64,000 nucleotides of DNA. Origin: Mycobacterium spongiae. Its GTDB lineage: Bacteria; Actinomycetota; Actinomycetes; Mycobacteriales; Mycobacteriaceae. Positions 38,122 to 48,466 of this stretch are shown here, one piece after another. The notes below the pieces were generated by a model, which had not been told where the DNA came from, did not search any database, and worked only from the letters and a program-made list of their open reading frames with translations. Each line of letters opens with the position of its first letter. Positions within the stretch are counted from its first letter, which is position 1. The position numbers and the translations under genes are program-made. The stretch covers positions 4,464,001 through 4,528,000 of the forward strand of contig NZ_CP046600.1 in the NCBI RefSeq assembly GCF_018278905.1, given 5' to 3'.

Positions 38122-39606
38122 TTAGTCCGGCAGGCGCCGGACTTCGTCGGGCGAAGGCGGGGATTCATCGTCGCTTTCGGCGGACGCCGCAACATCGTCA
38201 CCGGCATTGTCCGTCTCGGGCACAACATCGGCGTGTGCCCTGTCCGCGGACTGCTCGACGTTCACCTCCGCAGAGTCAGGCGACGACTCAGCAGCGTCCT
38301 CCGCCGTTCCGGAGGACGTCTCGGCGGCTTCGTCCGCCGGGTCGGTCGACGGCCGAACGTCGTCGGCAAGCGCCACAGGGCTCGTCTGTTCGTCGTCTTC
38401 GTGTTCATCCGACGGCGTCGGCGCCGGTGGCGGTTTCGGCCGTTTGGGCCGGCGCCTGATCCCGCCGCTCATTACTACGGTCACCCAACCAACGACCGCG
38501 AACCAGAAAAACACGCCGGTGATCAAGGCGTCCTGGTCCACACCAACGTCGCCGAAATTGCCCAGCCGGCCGCTACCGCCGTACGCGAGTAGCGCCATGG
38601 CTGATGCCCCGAAGAGTGCCGCCACCAGCAGCTTTGCGGTGGCCGCAACCAGCGGCAACGCACGACGGGCGCACTGTTGTCCGACTGCCACCCCTGAAGA
38701 CGCACCCACGATCAGTAGCGCAACCCACCCCGGCCCCAGCGGCGGCGTAGGAACCGCGGCCAGGATCGGAAGAGCGGGAATATCGCCTCCGAATACGGTG
38801 AACGAACTAAATGTTGCGAATCCGATATGAGCGCTGGACCCGACCGTCATGGCAGCGGTGCCGACGATGACGTTGGGGGCATAAAGCACCGACAACACCG
38901 TCAGGCTGAGCTGGCCGAATATCGAGTCGGTGATCGCGTAGAGCTCTTGCATCGTCGACCAATGCACGATCAGCGAGCCCGTCATCACCACGCCGGATAG
39001 GCCGAGCAACGCCAACATTCCAGCCGCGGCGGCACGCACCGAATCACCCACCCAATCGGGCAACGACGATGCCACCAACGCCCGTCGACCCACTCGGGAC
39101 GACACCCCGATCGCGGCGCCAATCGCATGCACCACCAGGACACAGGCGAAGGCGTGCAGGGCGTTCGGCGTCTGCAGCTCGGCGATGACCGACGACGCGT
39201 CATGGATGACCGCGAGCGCGATAGCAGCCATCAGCAAGGGCCCGCTGACCGCCGACGCAACCACCCAGCGCACCACGAGCCAGGAGGACTGCGGGGAAGT
39301 CGCCTGCGCAGTGCTCCGTGCGGTTCCCCACACCATCAGGAGGACTGGCAGCAACGGCATGACGCCCAGTTGGCGCCCGGCGATCGAGATCGGTACCTGG
39401 TGCACGCCAAGCCACATGCTGGCGATAGCGCCCAACGCGCCGGTCATATCACTGTTGGCGATAAGCAGCTGGAGCAGGGTTACCGCAGCAATGATGCCCA
39501 ACGCCACCACAGCAGGGCCGAACGCAACCCTGACGAGGTCACGTGCCTGGCGAGCGCCCGCTGGCCGATTCTCCTCCACGCGTGTCACTGTGCGCGCACG
39601 TGCCAA
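38122..39606 (-). CDS. perM: PerM-like multi-pass membrane protein (Rv0955-type, DUF6350)
   Basis: 494 residues. The first 400 hold about 10 hydrophobic helices (for example [40 protein letters not shown] and [20 protein letters not shown]). The C-terminal 95 residues are a highly acidic Ser/Asp/Glu tail ([18 protein letters not shown]). In M. tuberculosis PerM (Rv0955) helps stabilise the divisome component FtsB in low magnesium and chronic infection. Its position between purN and the 34-kDa-antigen-like gene matches H37Rv. Confidence 0.88.
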   Translation of the reverse strand: MARARTVTRVEENRPAGARQARDLVRVAFGPAVVALGIIAAVTLLQLLIANSDMTGALGAIASMWLGVHQVPISIAGRQLGVMPLLPVLLMVWGTARSTAQATSPQSSWLVVRWVVASAVSGPLLMAAIALAVIHDASSVIAELQTPNALHAFACVLVVHAIGAAIGVSSRVGRRALVASSLPDWVGDSVRAAAAGMLALLGLSGVVMTGSLIVHWSTMQELYAITDSIFGQLSLTVLSVLYAPNVIVGTAAMTVGSSAHIGFATFSSFTVFGGDIPALPILAAVPTPPLGPGWVALLIVGASSGVAVGQQCARRALPLVAATAKLLVAALFGASAMALLAYGGSGRLGNFGDVGVDQDALITGVFFWFAVVGWVTVVMSGGIRRRPKRPKPPPAPTPSDEHEDDEQTSPVALADDVRPSTDPADEAAETSSGTAEDAAESSPDSAEVNVEQSADRAHADVVPETDNAGDDVAASAESDDESPPSPDEVRRLPD

Positions 39607-39627
39607 CTTAGGCGCGAAAGCGCCCGG

Positions 39628-40593
39628 CTAGACCGGCGCCTGACCCGATGACGAGGATGACGGGGATGACGGGGACTGCTGGCCCTGGCCGTACGACTGC
39701 TGCCCGCCGGCCGGACTCGAATAGTTGACCGGAGCTGACCCAGCCTCGGATCCCGTTCCCGCACTCACCGGAGGCGGCGGGCTGAAGCTGGGGAAGCCGG
39801 TCGGTGGGGTCGACGGCCCCGACGGGGCGGATTGTGCCTGCTGCGTCGGTTGTGACCCGGGTTGCGCGGGAGGCTGGGCCGCGAATCCACCGGACTGGCC
39901 CGGACTCGGGCTGGGGCTGGACGGATAACCACCGTATTGGGAACCATATCCAGGCGGCTGCGAGGAAGGTTGCGGGCTGGCCGACTGGTGCCCAGCTGAC
40001 TGCTGTGCACCCGGCTGACCGTAGTACCCGGCGGGCTGGCCCCCGTACTGGCCGTACTGACCGTACTGACCGTACTGACCGTACGGGTCGAACTTGGGCC
40101 GCGGCGCCGGCGCGCTGACAAGGCCCGCATCCAGCAGCAGCGCCGCGACGGCCACAATCGCCTGGAGGATGGTGAAAGCCAGGACGAACCACAACGCCCA
40201 GCTGATCGAGAAAGAGCTGGGCTTGTTGAACATCTCCGAAATCACCAGCAAGACACCCAGTACTGCGAGCACCGCGACCACCGACACGTAGCTCTTGGCC
40301 TTGGGTAGCAAACTTGCCCCGGCAAGCAGCGCGGCCAACAATGCCGCACCGACAGCCAACCCGTTGTCACCAGACACCTCAATGCCGCTGGGACCCAGTT
40401 CGGTGCTGAGCGAGAACATCGGCCCGAAGCTCAGGAGATACGCCGACAGACCGAGCACCGCCACAGCGAGGGCCAGGTACATCGAAGTCTTGCTATCACC
40501 ACCATCGGTTCTCGCGAACGACGGTGTCGCCCCCCCGTAGGAGCCGCCAGGCTGCGCGGGCGGATATCCGGGACTACCGGACGAGTAGGTCAT
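39628..40593 (-). CDS. 34-kDa-antigen-like membrane protein (Rv0954-type, DUF5336)
   Basis: 321 residues. After a short Pro/Gly N-terminus come four transmembrane helices ([74 protein letters not shown]), then a 150-residue low-complexity tail. That tail includes a perfect triplet repeat (YGQ four times, encoded by nine-base repeats at 40054-40086) and long Ser/Pro/Gln tracts. Rv0954 is reported with cell-division proteins, consistent with its PerM neighbour 21 bases downstream. Confidence 0.88.
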   Translation of the reverse strand: MTYSSGSPGYPPAQPGGSYGGATPSFARTDGGDSKTSMYLALAVAVLGLSAYLLSFGPMFSLSTELGPSGIEVSGDNGLAVGAALLAALLAGASLLPKAKSYVSVVAVLAVLGVLLVISEMFNKPSSFSISWALWFVLAFTILQAIVAVAALLLDAGLVSAPAPRPKFDPYGQYGQYGQYGQYGGQPAGYYGQPGAQQSAGHQSASPQPSSQPPGYGSQYGGYPSSPSPSPGQSGGFAAQPPAQPGSQPTQQAQSAPSGPSTPPTGFPSFSPPPPVSAGTGSEAGSAPVNYSSPAGGQQSYGQGQQSPSSPSSSSSGQAPV

Positions 40594-40770
40594 GGCGCCT
40601 CCACAGTTGCATTGCGACGCTGTCCTCCCTGCGCCGCGATTCGACCAACCACGCTAGCGCACGTTCGGGCGCCCACGTCGGACCCACCTGCTCGCCGTCC
40701 GACCAGCGCCGGTCACCACCATGACGCGTCACGCTGGCGCCGTCGGCAACCCCCGCTTGCCCGCGCCAGG

Positions 40771-40784
40771 TGGAACACGTTCTA
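40771..40784 (+). promoter_or_regulatory. KstR-type operator before LLM gene
   Basis: TGGAACACGTTCTA fits the KstR consensus TnnAACnnGTTnnA at every fixed position and ends nine bases before the ATG of the LLM gene. KstR is the TetR-family repressor of cholesterol catabolism genes in mycobacteria. A near-identical site precedes the LLM gene at 63.1 kb. Confidence 0.8.
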
Positions 40785-40793
40785 ATTCTGGGC

Positions 40794-41645
40794 ATGGACT
40801 ACGGGCTTGTGCTGTTCACCAGCGACCGCGGTATTAGCCCGGCAGCCGCCGCCAAGCTTGCCGAGAACCACGGGTTTCACACGTTTTACGTCCCGGAACA
40901 CACACATATCCCGATAAAGCGCGAGGCGGCACATCCGACAACAGGTGACGCGTCGCTGCCGGATGACCGCTACATGCGCACCCTCGACCCCTGGGTAAGC
41001 CTGGGCGCCGCGTGTGCCGTGACATCGCGGGTCCGGCTTTCCACCGCAGTGGCGCTGCCGGTCGAGCACGACCCGATCACGTTGGCGAAAAGCATTGCCA
41101 CACTGGACCACCTGTCCGGTGGCCGGGTAAGCCTCGGCGTGGGGTTTGGCTGGAACACCGACGAACTCACCGACCACGGCGTGCCACCCGGACGCCGCCG
41201 CACCATGTTGCGCGAATACCTCGAGGCGATGCGGGCGCTGTGGACCCAAGAGGAAGCGGCCTACGACGGCGAATTCGTCAGGTTCGGGCCCAGCTGGGCG
41301 TGGCCCAAGCCGCTGCAGGAACACGTCCCCGTGCTGGTGGGCGCGGCTGGCACCGAGAAGAACTTCAGATGGATCGCGCGCAATGCGGACGGCTGGATCA
41401 CCACACCGCGTGACTTCGATATCGACGCGCCAGTGAAGTTGCTACAGGACACGTGGGCCGCCGCCGACCGTGACGGGGCTCCGCAGATCGTGGCCCTGGA
41501 CTTCAAGCCGGTACCCGAAAAGTTGGCCCACTGGGCCGAGCTTGGCGTGACAGAAGTGCTCTTCGGTATGCCGGACCGTTCCGAGGATGAGATAGCCGCT
41601 TATGTCGAACGGCTAGCCGGCAAGCTGGCAGCCACCGCAGTGTGA
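40794..41645 (+). CDS. LLM-class (F420-dependent-like) oxidoreductase, Rv0953c-type
   Basis: 283 residues from ATG 40794; the longer frame would run through the operator. It has the luciferase-like monooxygenase barrel: MDYGLVLFTSDRGISPAAAA, FYVPEHTHIP, LDHLSGGRVSLGVGFGWNTD, and PVLVGAAGTEKNFRWIARNA. The cofactor is F420 or FMN; mycobacterial members mostly use F420. The KstR-type operator overlapping its promoter suggests a role in sterol or lipid-derived metabolism. It converges with sucD, 58 bases apart. Confidence 0.9.
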   Translation: MDYGLVLFTSDRGISPAAAAKLAENHGFHTFYVPEHTHIPIKREAAHPTTGDASLPDDRYMRTLDPWVSLGAACAVTSRVRLSTAVALPVEHDPITLAKSIATLDHLSGGRVSLGVGFGWNTDELTDHGVPPGRRRTMLREYLEAMRALWTQEEAAYDGEFVRFGPSWAWPKPLQEHVPVLVGAAGTEKNFRWIARNADGWITTPRDFDIDAPVKLLQDTWAAADRDGAPQIVALDFKPVPEKLAHWAELGVTEVLFGMPDRSEDEIAAYVERLAGKLAATAV

Positions 41646-41703
41646 CACTGATCGCCACGGCGCCCGAAAGTCGACCTCATGCTGCCGGCGTGCTACCGCG
41701 CGG

Positions 41704-42606
41704 CTACAGGCTGCTCAGGATCTCCCGGGCCAGCGCCGCGGTCTCCGACGGGGTCTTGCCGACCTTCACACCGGCCGCCTCCAGAGCTTCCTTCTTGGCG
41801 GCTGCGGTACCCGACGAGCCGGACACGATGGCACCCGCGTGGCCCATCGTCTTGCCTTCCGGTGCGGTAAACCCGGCAACGTAGCCGACAACCGGTTTGG
41901 ACACATTGGCCTTGATGAAGTCCGCGGCGCGTTCCTCGGCGTCACCGCCGATCTCACCGATCATGACGATGAGCTTGGTGTCGGGATCTTTCTCGAAGGC
42001 CTCGATTGCGTCGATATGCGTTGTGCCGATCACTGGGTCGCCGCCGATCCCGATCGAGGTGGAGAAGCCGAAATCGCGCAGCTCGAACATCATCTGATAG
42101 GTCAAAGTGCCCGACTTGGACACGAGCCCGACCGGACCGGGGCCGGTGATGTTGGCCGGAGTGATGCCGACCAACGCCTCACCCGGAGTGATGACACCTG
42201 GGCAATTGGGCCCGATGATACGGGTCTTGCTGCCCTGCTGTCCGTTGTAAGCCCAGGCATATGCGCTGTCCTGCACCGGGATTCCCTCGGTGATGACGAC
42301 CAGCAGCGGAATCTCGGCGTCGATCGCCTCGATCATCGCGTCCTTGGCGAACTTCGGCGGCACGAAGATGATCGACACGTCAGCTCCGGTTTTCTCCATC
42401 GCCTCCGCGACGCTGCCGAACACCGGCAGCTTGATCAACCTGCCGCCCTTGTCCTCATGCGTGACGGTGGTGCCCGCCTTGCGGGCGTTCACACCGCCCA
42501 CGATCTGGGTACCCGCCTTCAGCATTCGGGCGGTGTGGACGGTGGCCTCGCTGCCGGTGATGCCTTGGACGATGACCTTGTTGCTCTTGGTGAGAAAGAT
42601 AGCCAT
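41704..42606 (-). CDS. sucD: Succinyl-CoA synthetase alpha subunit
   Basis: 300 residues. CoA-binding Rossmann part: [39 protein letters not shown]. The phosphohistidine is in [20 protein letters not shown]. With SucC it interconverts succinyl-CoA and succinate with nucleotide phosphorylation in the TCA cycle. It follows sucC after 18 bases, one operon. Confidence 0.97.
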   Translation of the reverse strand: MAIFLTKSNKVIVQGITGSEATVHTARMLKAGTQIVGGVNARKAGTTVTHEDKGGRLIKLPVFGSVAEAMEKTGADVSIIFVPPKFAKDAMIEAIDAEIPLLVVITEGIPVQDSAYAWAYNGQQGSKTRIIGPNCPGVITPGEALVGITPANITGPGPVGLVSKSGTLTYQMMFELRDFGFSTSIGIGGDPVIGTTHIDAIEAFEKDPDTKLIVMIGEIGGDAEERAADFIKANVSKPVVGYVAGFTAPEGKTMGHAGAIVSGSSGTAAAKKEALEAAGVKVGKTPSETAALAREILSSL

Positions 42607-42624
42607 TGGGTCGTGTCTCCTGTC

Positions 42625-43806
42625 TCAGGCGCTCGCCAACTCGGCGGCCTTGTCGGCGGCCTCGTCCATCGTCGGAACCAAAGTGACCAGCGGGTGGTTG
42701 GCCTCGGCCAGAATGCGCCGGCCTTCGTCGACGTTGTTGCCATCCAGCCGCACCACCAACGGTTTGTTGGCTTCGGCGCCGAGTATTTCCAATGCCTTGA
42801 CAATGCCGGTTGCCACCGCGTCGCACGAGGTGATGCCGCCAAAGACATTGACGAACACGCTCTTGACCTGTGGGTCACCCAAGACCACATCCAGGCCGGC
42901 GGCCATCACTTCGGCGGAGGCCCCGCCCCCGATATCGAGGAAGTTGGCCGGCTTGACTCCGCCGTGCCGTTCACCCGCATAGGCCACAACATCGAGAGTC
43001 GACATCACCAGGCCCGCGCCGTTGCCGATGATGCCCACCTGCCCGTCCAGCTTGACGTAGTTGAGGTCATGTTCTTGAGCCTTCAACTCCAAGGGGTCGG
43101 TGGATGCCCGGTCCTGGAACTCGGCGTGGTCGGGTTGCCGGAAGTCGGAGTTGGCGTCGAGGGTGATCTTGGCGTCCAGCGCAAGGATCTTGCCCGGATC
43201 GCCCGGACCGCTCGACGGCGTGCGCACCAACGGGTTGACCTCAACCAGCGTGGCGTCCTCGGCGACGAAGAGTTCCCACAGCGTGGCGATGGTGCCCGCG
43301 GCGGCGTCGAGTACCTCCGCTGGCAGGTGGCCTTGTTCGGCGATGGAACGCGCGAGCGCGAGGTCAACACCTTTCACGGCGCTAACCGGCACCTTGGCAA
43401 GCCGATCGGGTTTGGTCGCGGCCACCTCTTCGATGTCTATACCGCCCTCAACCGAGCACATGGCCAGGAAGGTCCGGTTGGAGCGGTCCAGCAAGAACGA
43501 GAGGTAATACTCCTCGGCGATGTCGCTGGCCTCGGCGACGAGCAGCTTCTTGACGATGTGGCCCTTGATGTCCAGGCCCAAAATGTTCTTGGCGTGCTCG
43601 TATGCCTCCTCGGGGGTGGCGGCGTATTTCACACCACCCGCCTTACCGCGACCGCCGGTCTTGACCTGCGCTTTTACCATCACGGGGTGACCGATCTCGG
43701 TGGCGATGGCCTTGGCGCCCTCGGCGCTGTCGGTCACTCGGCCGGGCGTGCTCGGCACGTTGTGCTTGGCGAACAATTCTTTCGCCTGATACTCGAAAAG
43801 ATCCAT
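42625..43806 (-). CDS. sucC: Succinyl-CoA synthetase beta subunit
   Basis: 393 residues from ATG 43806; the frame extending to 43956 has no support. ATP-grasp motifs include [46 protein letters not shown] and the C-terminal [20 protein letters not shown]. It forms the nucleotide-binding half of succinyl-CoA synthetase. Confidence 0.96.
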   Translation of the reverse strand: MDLFEYQAKELFAKHNVPSTPGRVTDSAEGAKAIATEIGHPVMVKAQVKTGGRGKAGGVKYAATPEEAYEHAKNILGLDIKGHIVKKLLVAEASDIAEEYYLSFLLDRSNRTFLAMCSVEGGIDIEEVAATKPDRLAKVPVSAVKGVDLALARSIAEQGHLPAEVLDAAAGTIATLWELFVAEDATLVEVNPLVRTPSSGPGDPGKILALDAKITLDANSDFRQPDHAEFQDRASTDPLELKAQEHDLNYVKLDGQVGIIGNGAGLVMSTLDVVAYAGERHGGVKPANFLDIGGGASAEVMAAGLDVVLGDPQVKSVFVNVFGGITSCDAVATGIVKALEILGAEANKPLVVRLDGNNVDEGRRILAEANHPLVTLVPTMDEAADKAAELASA

Positions 43807-44016
43807 GGGCTCACTGTCTTTGCTCGGCTTGCTAATGGGCCATTCGGGAGGCGACGCCGGATTCAGCAACGCGCACGGTGGAACTGTATCGACACCGGAA
43901 ATCGGCTCAACGATCGCATCCCGACGATGTGGCACACGCCACCGAACACACCCCATTTCTGGGCGTGATCCAGATCACAATACGGGACATGATTCCATCT
44001 TGAGGTTGCCAGCCAC

Positions 44017-45192
44017 ATGACCTTGCGGATACCGTCTCAGGGTCCAGATAACGTTATGGTCACGATTCGAGGACATTTCAGCTTGCCCCAGCACTCCGTT
44101 GCCCGCTCTGTGGTTCGAGCGGCCGCGCTAGCACCCCGCGATCGGTGGCGGCATCACCATCGTAACGAAGTCACCGAAATCATTCCGTTGGACAGATTTC
44201 TCGGCGGTTCGGCGGACCTCGATCACCTAGATTTCGACGATCTCGATGACCTGGACTTCGACCACCCGGACTTCGCAGAGTTCGCGGATTTCGAGGCAGA
44301 CGGCCCATTCGACACCGAAGCACAGCTGTTGCTGGCCCCGGAACTCGATGACCTGACCGACACGGACGATCTGACCCCGGCCTTGCTGGCCGCCCCTAGC
44401 GCACCCACGGACCAGCACGAATCGGTCGGCGAGCCCGGCACCGACCAGGACCCCGACCAGGATTTGGCCGCGGTCCCCCGCAGCGGCGGGCAACACCGTA
44501 AGCAGCCCACGAGTGCAGCCAAGGGCCGCTTGCTGATCTCGGCGATGGCCGCCGGCGCGGCAGCCGCCGCCGCACATACGGCGACCAGCCAGTCGGACAC
44601 CCCCAGAAGTGAGACCGCGCCGGCTGTGACCGCATCGGCACTCAAAGGAGGCGCAGGCAGCTCTGCACCCCGGGGCGCCCAGGTGATCGCCGCCCAGCCG
44701 ACCGAGAATGTCGCGGTACACAAGGCGGAGTTCGCCAGGGGCGTCGCGTTTGCGCAGGAGCGCGCCCAGCGCGAGGCACGGCTGCAGCAGCCGCTGTACG
44801 TCATGCCGACCAAAGGAATATTCACCTCGGCTTTCGGGTACCGCTGGGGTGTGCTGCACGGCGGAATCGACCTGGCGAACTCGATCGGGACCCCGATCTA
44901 CGCGGTGTCGGACGGTGTCGTCATCGACGCGGGCCCCACCGCAGGCTATGGAGCGTGGGTGAAGGTGCTGCACGCAGACGGCACGGTTACCCTCTACGGC
45001 CACGTCAACTCCACATTGGTCAATGTCGGCCAGCGCGTCATGGCGGGCGACGAGATCGCGACCATGGGCAACCGCGGCTTTTCCACCGGGCCGCATCTTC
45101 ACTTCGAGGTGCTCCTGGGCGGCACCCAGCGAATCGACCCGGTGCCGTGGCTCGCCAAGCGGGGACTACACGTCGGCGGCTATACCGGTTGA
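44017..45192 (+). CDS. M23 (LytM) peptidase with acidic low-complexity domain (Rv0950c-type)
   Basis: 391 residues from ATG 44017; ATG 44056 is a plausible alternative. Residues about 65-98 form an acidic quasi-repeat built on (D/A)xLDF/DFAEF units (DHLDFDDLDDLDFDHPDF). A hydrophobic Ala-rich segment (LLISAMAAGAAAAAAHTA, about 171-188) looks like a membrane anchor. The C-terminal LytM domain has zinc-ligand motifs HGGIDLAN and GPHLHFEV, with FGYRWGVLHGG before and LYGHVNS between, so it should be catalytically competent. It probably cleaves peptidoglycan cross-links. The next gene starts four bases after its stop. Confidence 0.88.
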   Translation: MTLRIPSQGPDNVMVTIRGHFSLPQHSVARSVVRAAALAPRDRWRHHHRNEVTEIIPLDRFLGGSADLDHLDFDDLDDLDFDHPDFAEFADFEADGPFDTEAQLLLAPELDDLTDTDDLTPALLAAPSAPTDQHESVGEPGTDQDPDQDLAAVPRSGGQHRKQPTSAAKGRLLISAMAAGAAAAAAHTATSQSDTPRSETAPAVTASALKGGAGSSAPRGAQVIAAQPTENVAVHKAEFARGVAFAQERAQREARLQQPLYVMPTKGIFTSAFGYRWGVLHGGIDLANSIGTPIYAVSDGVVIDAGPTAGYGAWVKVLHADGTVTLYGHVNSTLVNVGQRVMAGDEIATMGNRGFSTGPHLHFEVLLGGTQRIDPVPWLAKRGLHVGGYTG

Positions 45193-45196
45193 CCCG

Positions 45197-45769
45197 GTGA
45201 CCGAGCCGAACGGTCCCACCCCGCGCGCGAACCCACCCGAACCGTCGGCGTCCACCGCCGAATCACCGACACGGATCATCCGGCGCGCGCCCAGCGGCCC
45301 GTTGCCGGCAAATATCAGCTCTGAGACCAGCCGATCTCCACGCCCCGAGGGCGCCACAAGAATCATCCGGCGGGAAACCGCGCCTGCTTCGTCCACCGAT
45401 CAGCCACACCCGCGAACCGCCGTCGCGGCCAGTGCCGTCAGCATCCTCAGTGGGTGGACCACCTCGGCAGTGGCCACCGACTTGATCGCTGGCTGGTGGA
45501 GCAACGACCGACTGTTCTGTATAGCGGTCGGATTCCTCACGCTGGTCTTTGCCGTGGCGACGGTCACCGGGGTCATCATGGTGCTGTTGCGTCGTCGCGC
45601 AGGGCGCTACCTCATTGTCACGGGCGCGCTCGTCGCGCTAGTGACCTACGGCGCCGTGGCGGTCGCGGGCACGCACGTCGCGGGGATCGTGTATGCCCTG
45701 CCCGCACTGCCGCTGGCCAGCGTCGTGCTGAGCCTGCACCCGCGTACCAAGCGGTGGCTCGAGCAGTAG
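45197..45769 (+). CDS. Membrane protein coupled to the M23 peptidase gene
   Basis: 190 residues from GTG 45197. The N-terminal 85 residues are Pro/Ser-rich with a repeated basic motif (TRIIRRAPSG, TRIIRRETAP). Then come four hydrophobic helices (FCIAVGFLTLVFAVATVTGV, IMVLLRRRAG border, YLIVTGALVALVTYGAVAVAG, IVYALPALPLASVVLSL). I do not recognise a named family. Its position four bases behind the peptidase gene implies co-translation and perhaps regulation or localisation of that enzyme. Confidence 0.72.
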   Translation: MTEPNGPTPRANPPEPSASTAESPTRIIRRAPSGPLPANISSETSRSPRPEGATRIIRRETAPASSTDQPHPRTAVAASAVSILSGWTTSAVATDLIAGWWSNDRLFCIAVGFLTLVFAVATVTGVIMVLLRRRAGRYLIVTGALVALVTYGAVAVAGTHVAGIVYALPALPLASVVLSLHPRTKRWLEQ

Positions 45770-45796
45770 CCCGTCTCGTCCCACGGCCGTGGTGCG

Positions 45797-48190
45797 CTAC
45801 AGCTTCGAGAGCGGGGCGTGGTTGTGCATCAGCTTGACGCGGCCCGAACTGCCGAAGTCGATCAACGACATCGCCGATTCGCCGACACCGGAAACCTCCT
45901 CGACGCGGCCCAACCCATACTTGTCGTGGGTCACCCGGTCGCCCGGCTGCAGCACCAGCAGCGGGCGCTTGCTCGCTCCCGAACGGGCTCCTGGGTGCAT
46001 GGGTGATGGGCGCGGCGTTCCGAACCGACCGGCTCCGCTGACCGGCGCACTGTACGACGGCGGCGGTGCGCTGCGCCGCCAGTCGATCAGTTCCTGCGGG
46101 ATTTCCCGCAAGAACCGAGACTCTGGGTTGAGCATCGGCTGGCCCCACGAAGAACGGACCATGGCTCGACTCAGGTACAGCCGTTGCCGAGCACGGGTGA
46201 TGCCCACGTAGGCAAGCCGCCGCTCCTCGGAAAGCTCGCCCGGGTCGTCGAGAGCCCGCATATGCGGGAACATTCCGTCCTCCCAGCCGGTCACGAATAC
46301 CACTGGGAATTCCAGGCCCTTGGCAGTGTGCAACGTCATCAACGTGACCACACCGGCGCCCTGCTCGGGGATTTCGTCGGTGTCAGCCACCAGCGACACC
46401 CGCTCCAGGAAGTCCGCCAGGACGCCGGTGTCCGGCACGTCCTCGTCTACGGGGGTTTCTGCCTCATCGGGTGCAGCGTCATCGCTGGCCGCAAGGGTGC
46501 GGTCGGTACTGAATTCGTGTGCAACGCTGACGAGTTCGTTCAAGTTGTCCAGTCGCGCCAGCTCCTGCGGGTCGGTCGACGATTCCAGCTCCCTGCGGTA
46601 GCCGCTGCGCTCGAGCACGGCCTCCACCAGCTCGCCAAGGTCGTCGTCAAGGCGACCCCGCAGATCGTCGAGCAGGTCGACGAAGCCCGCAATCGCCTTC
46701 TCCGCGCGGCTGTTCAGCATCGACACCTTGCCTTCGGCCGCGGCCTGCAGCGCGTCAGCGAAGCTTGCGCCGGTGTTTTCGGCATATACCGACACGCACG
46801 CCTCGGCGCGATCACCGATCCCGCGGCGCGGTGTGTTGAGAATGCGTCGCATGCTCACCGCATCGCCGGGATTGTCCAGCACCCGCAGGTAAGCGACGAT
46901 GTCGCGGATCTCTCTACGTTCGTAGAACCGCACTCCCCCAACGACTTTGTACGGAATTCCGGCGCGGATAAACACTTCCTCCAACGAGCGCGACGAGTTG
47001 TTGGTGCGGTAGAAGACGGCGACATCGTTGTAGGTGATGTCGCCGCGCTCGGCGAGCGCGTCGATCTCCTCGGCGACGAACCGGGCCTCGTCGTGCTCAT
47101 TGTCGGCGACGTAGCCGACGATCAGCTCCCCTGCCCCGGCATCGGTCCACAGCCGCTTATCGCGGCGGCCCGAGTTGCGCGCGATCACCGAGTTGGCCGC
47201 CGACAGGATGTTCTGCGTCGACCGGTAGTTCTGTTCCAGCAGAATCGTTGTGGCGTCAGGGTAGTCGCGTTCGAAGTCCTCGATGTTGCGAATGGTGGCA
47301 CCGCGGAACGCGTAGATCGACTGGTCGGCGTCGCCGACGACGCACAATTCCGCCGGAGGCACCTCATCGGCCGAATCGTCTGCGGAGTCTGATGATTCTG
47401 GGCGTGTCTCTGGCGTGCCGCGACCGACCAATTCGCGCACCAACACGTACTGAGCGTGGTTGGTGTCCTGGTACTCGTCGACGAGGACATGGCGGAATCG
47501 CCGCCGGTAGTACTGGGCGATCTGCGGGAAGCTCGCAAGCACGGCCACGGTCTCGCCGATAAGGTCGTCGAAGTCCAGCGCGTTGGCCGCCCGTAACCGC
47601 CGCTGGTACTCGGCGAAGACGGATGCCACCGTGCGGGCCAGCTCATCAGAGTCGTCCGAAAGATCCGCCAGCGCCTGGTGCGGGTCGATCAGCTCGTTCT
47701 TCAGATTGGAGATCGCATTGGCCAGTAACCGGGGCGAATACCGCTTGATGTCCAAGCCCATGTCGCGGCCGATCATCTGCAGCAAACGCCGCGAATCGTC
47801 GGCGTCATAGATCGAGAAGTTGGAGTTGAGGCCCTCGACCACCGACGCCTGATTGCGCAGAATGCGCACGCACATCGAGTGAAATGTTGACACCCACATG
47901 TACCGGGCTCGGTCGCCGACCAGACCCGCGACCCGTTCGCGCATCTCGGCGGCGGCCTTGTTGGTGAAGGTGATGGCCAGAATCTGCCCGACCCCCACCC
48001 GGCGGGCTGCGATCAGATAGGCGATCCGGCGGGTCAACACCGCCGTCTTCCCCGAGCCAGCGCCGGCGACGATCAGCAGCGGAGAACCCTCATGTACCAC
48101 CGCCTGGCGTTGTTGAGGGTTGAGGCTGTCGAGCAGCTGATCGGCTGGGTTTGAACCAGGGGCTTCGGCATCGGTCGCGTGCACAGTCAT
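45797..48190 (-). CDS. uvrD1: ATP-dependent DNA helicase UvrD1
   Basis: 797 residues. SF1A helicase motifs in order: Q motif LLDSLNPQQRQAVVHEG, I VAGAGSGKTAVLTRR, Ia ITFTNKAAAEMRERV, II LVDEYQDTNHAQY, III VVGDADQSIYAFRGA, IV LEQNYRSTQNIL, V LMTLHTAKGLEFPVVFV, VI RRLAYVGITRARQRLYL. It has 3'-5' translocase/helicase roles in nucleotide excision repair, with Ku/RecA interplay reported in mycobacteria. A Tudor-like C-terminus (GDRVTHDKYGLGRVEEVSG) is present. An acidic Asp/Glu insert (EDVPDTG region, 590-610) lies in domain 2B. Confidence 0.96.
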   Translation of the reverse strand: MTVHATDAEAPGSNPADQLLDSLNPQQRQAVVHEGSPLLIVAGAGSGKTAVLTRRIAYLIAARRVGVGQILAITFTNKAAAEMRERVAGLVGDRARYMWVSTFHSMCVRILRNQASVVEGLNSNFSIYDADDSRRLLQMIGRDMGLDIKRYSPRLLANAISNLKNELIDPHQALADLSDDSDELARTVASVFAEYQRRLRAANALDFDDLIGETVAVLASFPQIAQYYRRRFRHVLVDEYQDTNHAQYVLVRELVGRGTPETRPESSDSADDSADEVPPAELCVVGDADQSIYAFRGATIRNIEDFERDYPDATTILLEQNYRSTQNILSAANSVIARNSGRRDKRLWTDAGAGELIVGYVADNEHDEARFVAEEIDALAERGDITYNDVAVFYRTNNSSRSLEEVFIRAGIPYKVVGGVRFYERREIRDIVAYLRVLDNPGDAVSMRRILNTPRRGIGDRAEACVSVYAENTGASFADALQAAAEGKVSMLNSRAEKAIAGFVDLLDDLRGRLDDDLGELVEAVLERSGYRRELESSTDPQELARLDNLNELVSVAHEFSTDRTLAASDDAAPDEAETPVDEDVPDTGVLADFLERVSLVADTDEIPEQGAGVVTLMTLHTAKGLEFPVVFVTGWEDGMFPHMRALDDPGELSEERRLAYVGITRARQRLYLSRAMVRSSWGQPMLNPESRFLREIPQELIDWRRSAPPPSYSAPVSGAGRFGTPRPSPMHPGARSGASKRPLLVLQPGDRVTHDKYGLGRVEEVSGVGESAMSLIDFGSSGRVKLMHNHAPLSKL

Positions 48191-48300
48191 GTCTGTCCAA
48201 ACTTACCGCCGCCCGGCGACGACTCGGCTGACGAGGTGCTCCGGGCGGCGCAGCGCGGCGAGTTCGGGCATCACGTGGGACCCGTTCTATGAGGCCTGTT

Positions 48301-48330
48301 TTGCACAGATGCGGGATTTGGTGGCACACT
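48301..48330 (+). promoter_or_regulatory. Promoter for chorismate mutase leader
   Basis: TTGCAC (48301-48306) and CACACT (48325-48330) with an 18-base spacer put transcription start near 48337, about 130 bases before the coding start and just before the first inverted repeat of the leader. Confidence 0.4.
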
Positions 48331-48347
48331 TTCTTGGTGCTCAACGT

Positions 48348-48440
48348 GCAGCTCCGATTTTTCTACGGGTACCGGCCAGCGGTGCCCGTGGTCTAGCTGC
48401 TTTCGCAGAGCCCCGTGGTCCGCTTCGGCGATCGGGGCTC
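48348..48440 (+). promoter_or_regulatory. Structured 5' leader with terminator-like hairpin before chorismate mutase
   Basis: Three nested or consecutive stems are visible. GCAGCT (48348-48353) pairs with AGCTGC (48395-48400). Inside it ACGGGTACC (48365-48373) pairs with GGTGCCCGT (48381-48389), with one G-U. A separate perfect 8-bp stem GAGCCCCG (48408-48415) / CGGGGCTC (48433-48440) is followed by GTTTCTT. The last resembles an intrinsic terminator or attenuator 27 bases before the start codon. It could instead terminate readthrough entering from upstream. Confidence 0.5.
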
Positions 48441-48466
48441 GTTTCTTGCGTGAGGCCCGATACCGG

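Noticed and set aside
40054..40086. Nine-base tandem repeats resembling a short tandem array
   Set aside because: They encode the YGQ repeats of the 34-kDa-antigen-like protein in frame, so they are coding low complexity and not a CRISPR or MIRU locus.
41839..43968. 709-residue plus-strand open frame
   Set aside because: Lies exactly opposite sucC and sucD, whose catalytic motifs are intact; typical high-GC antisense frame.
45781..45792. CCACGGCCGTGG palindrome between convergent genes as a terminator
   Set aside because: Only 12 bases, no U-tract and no loop; could be chance in GC-rich DNA.
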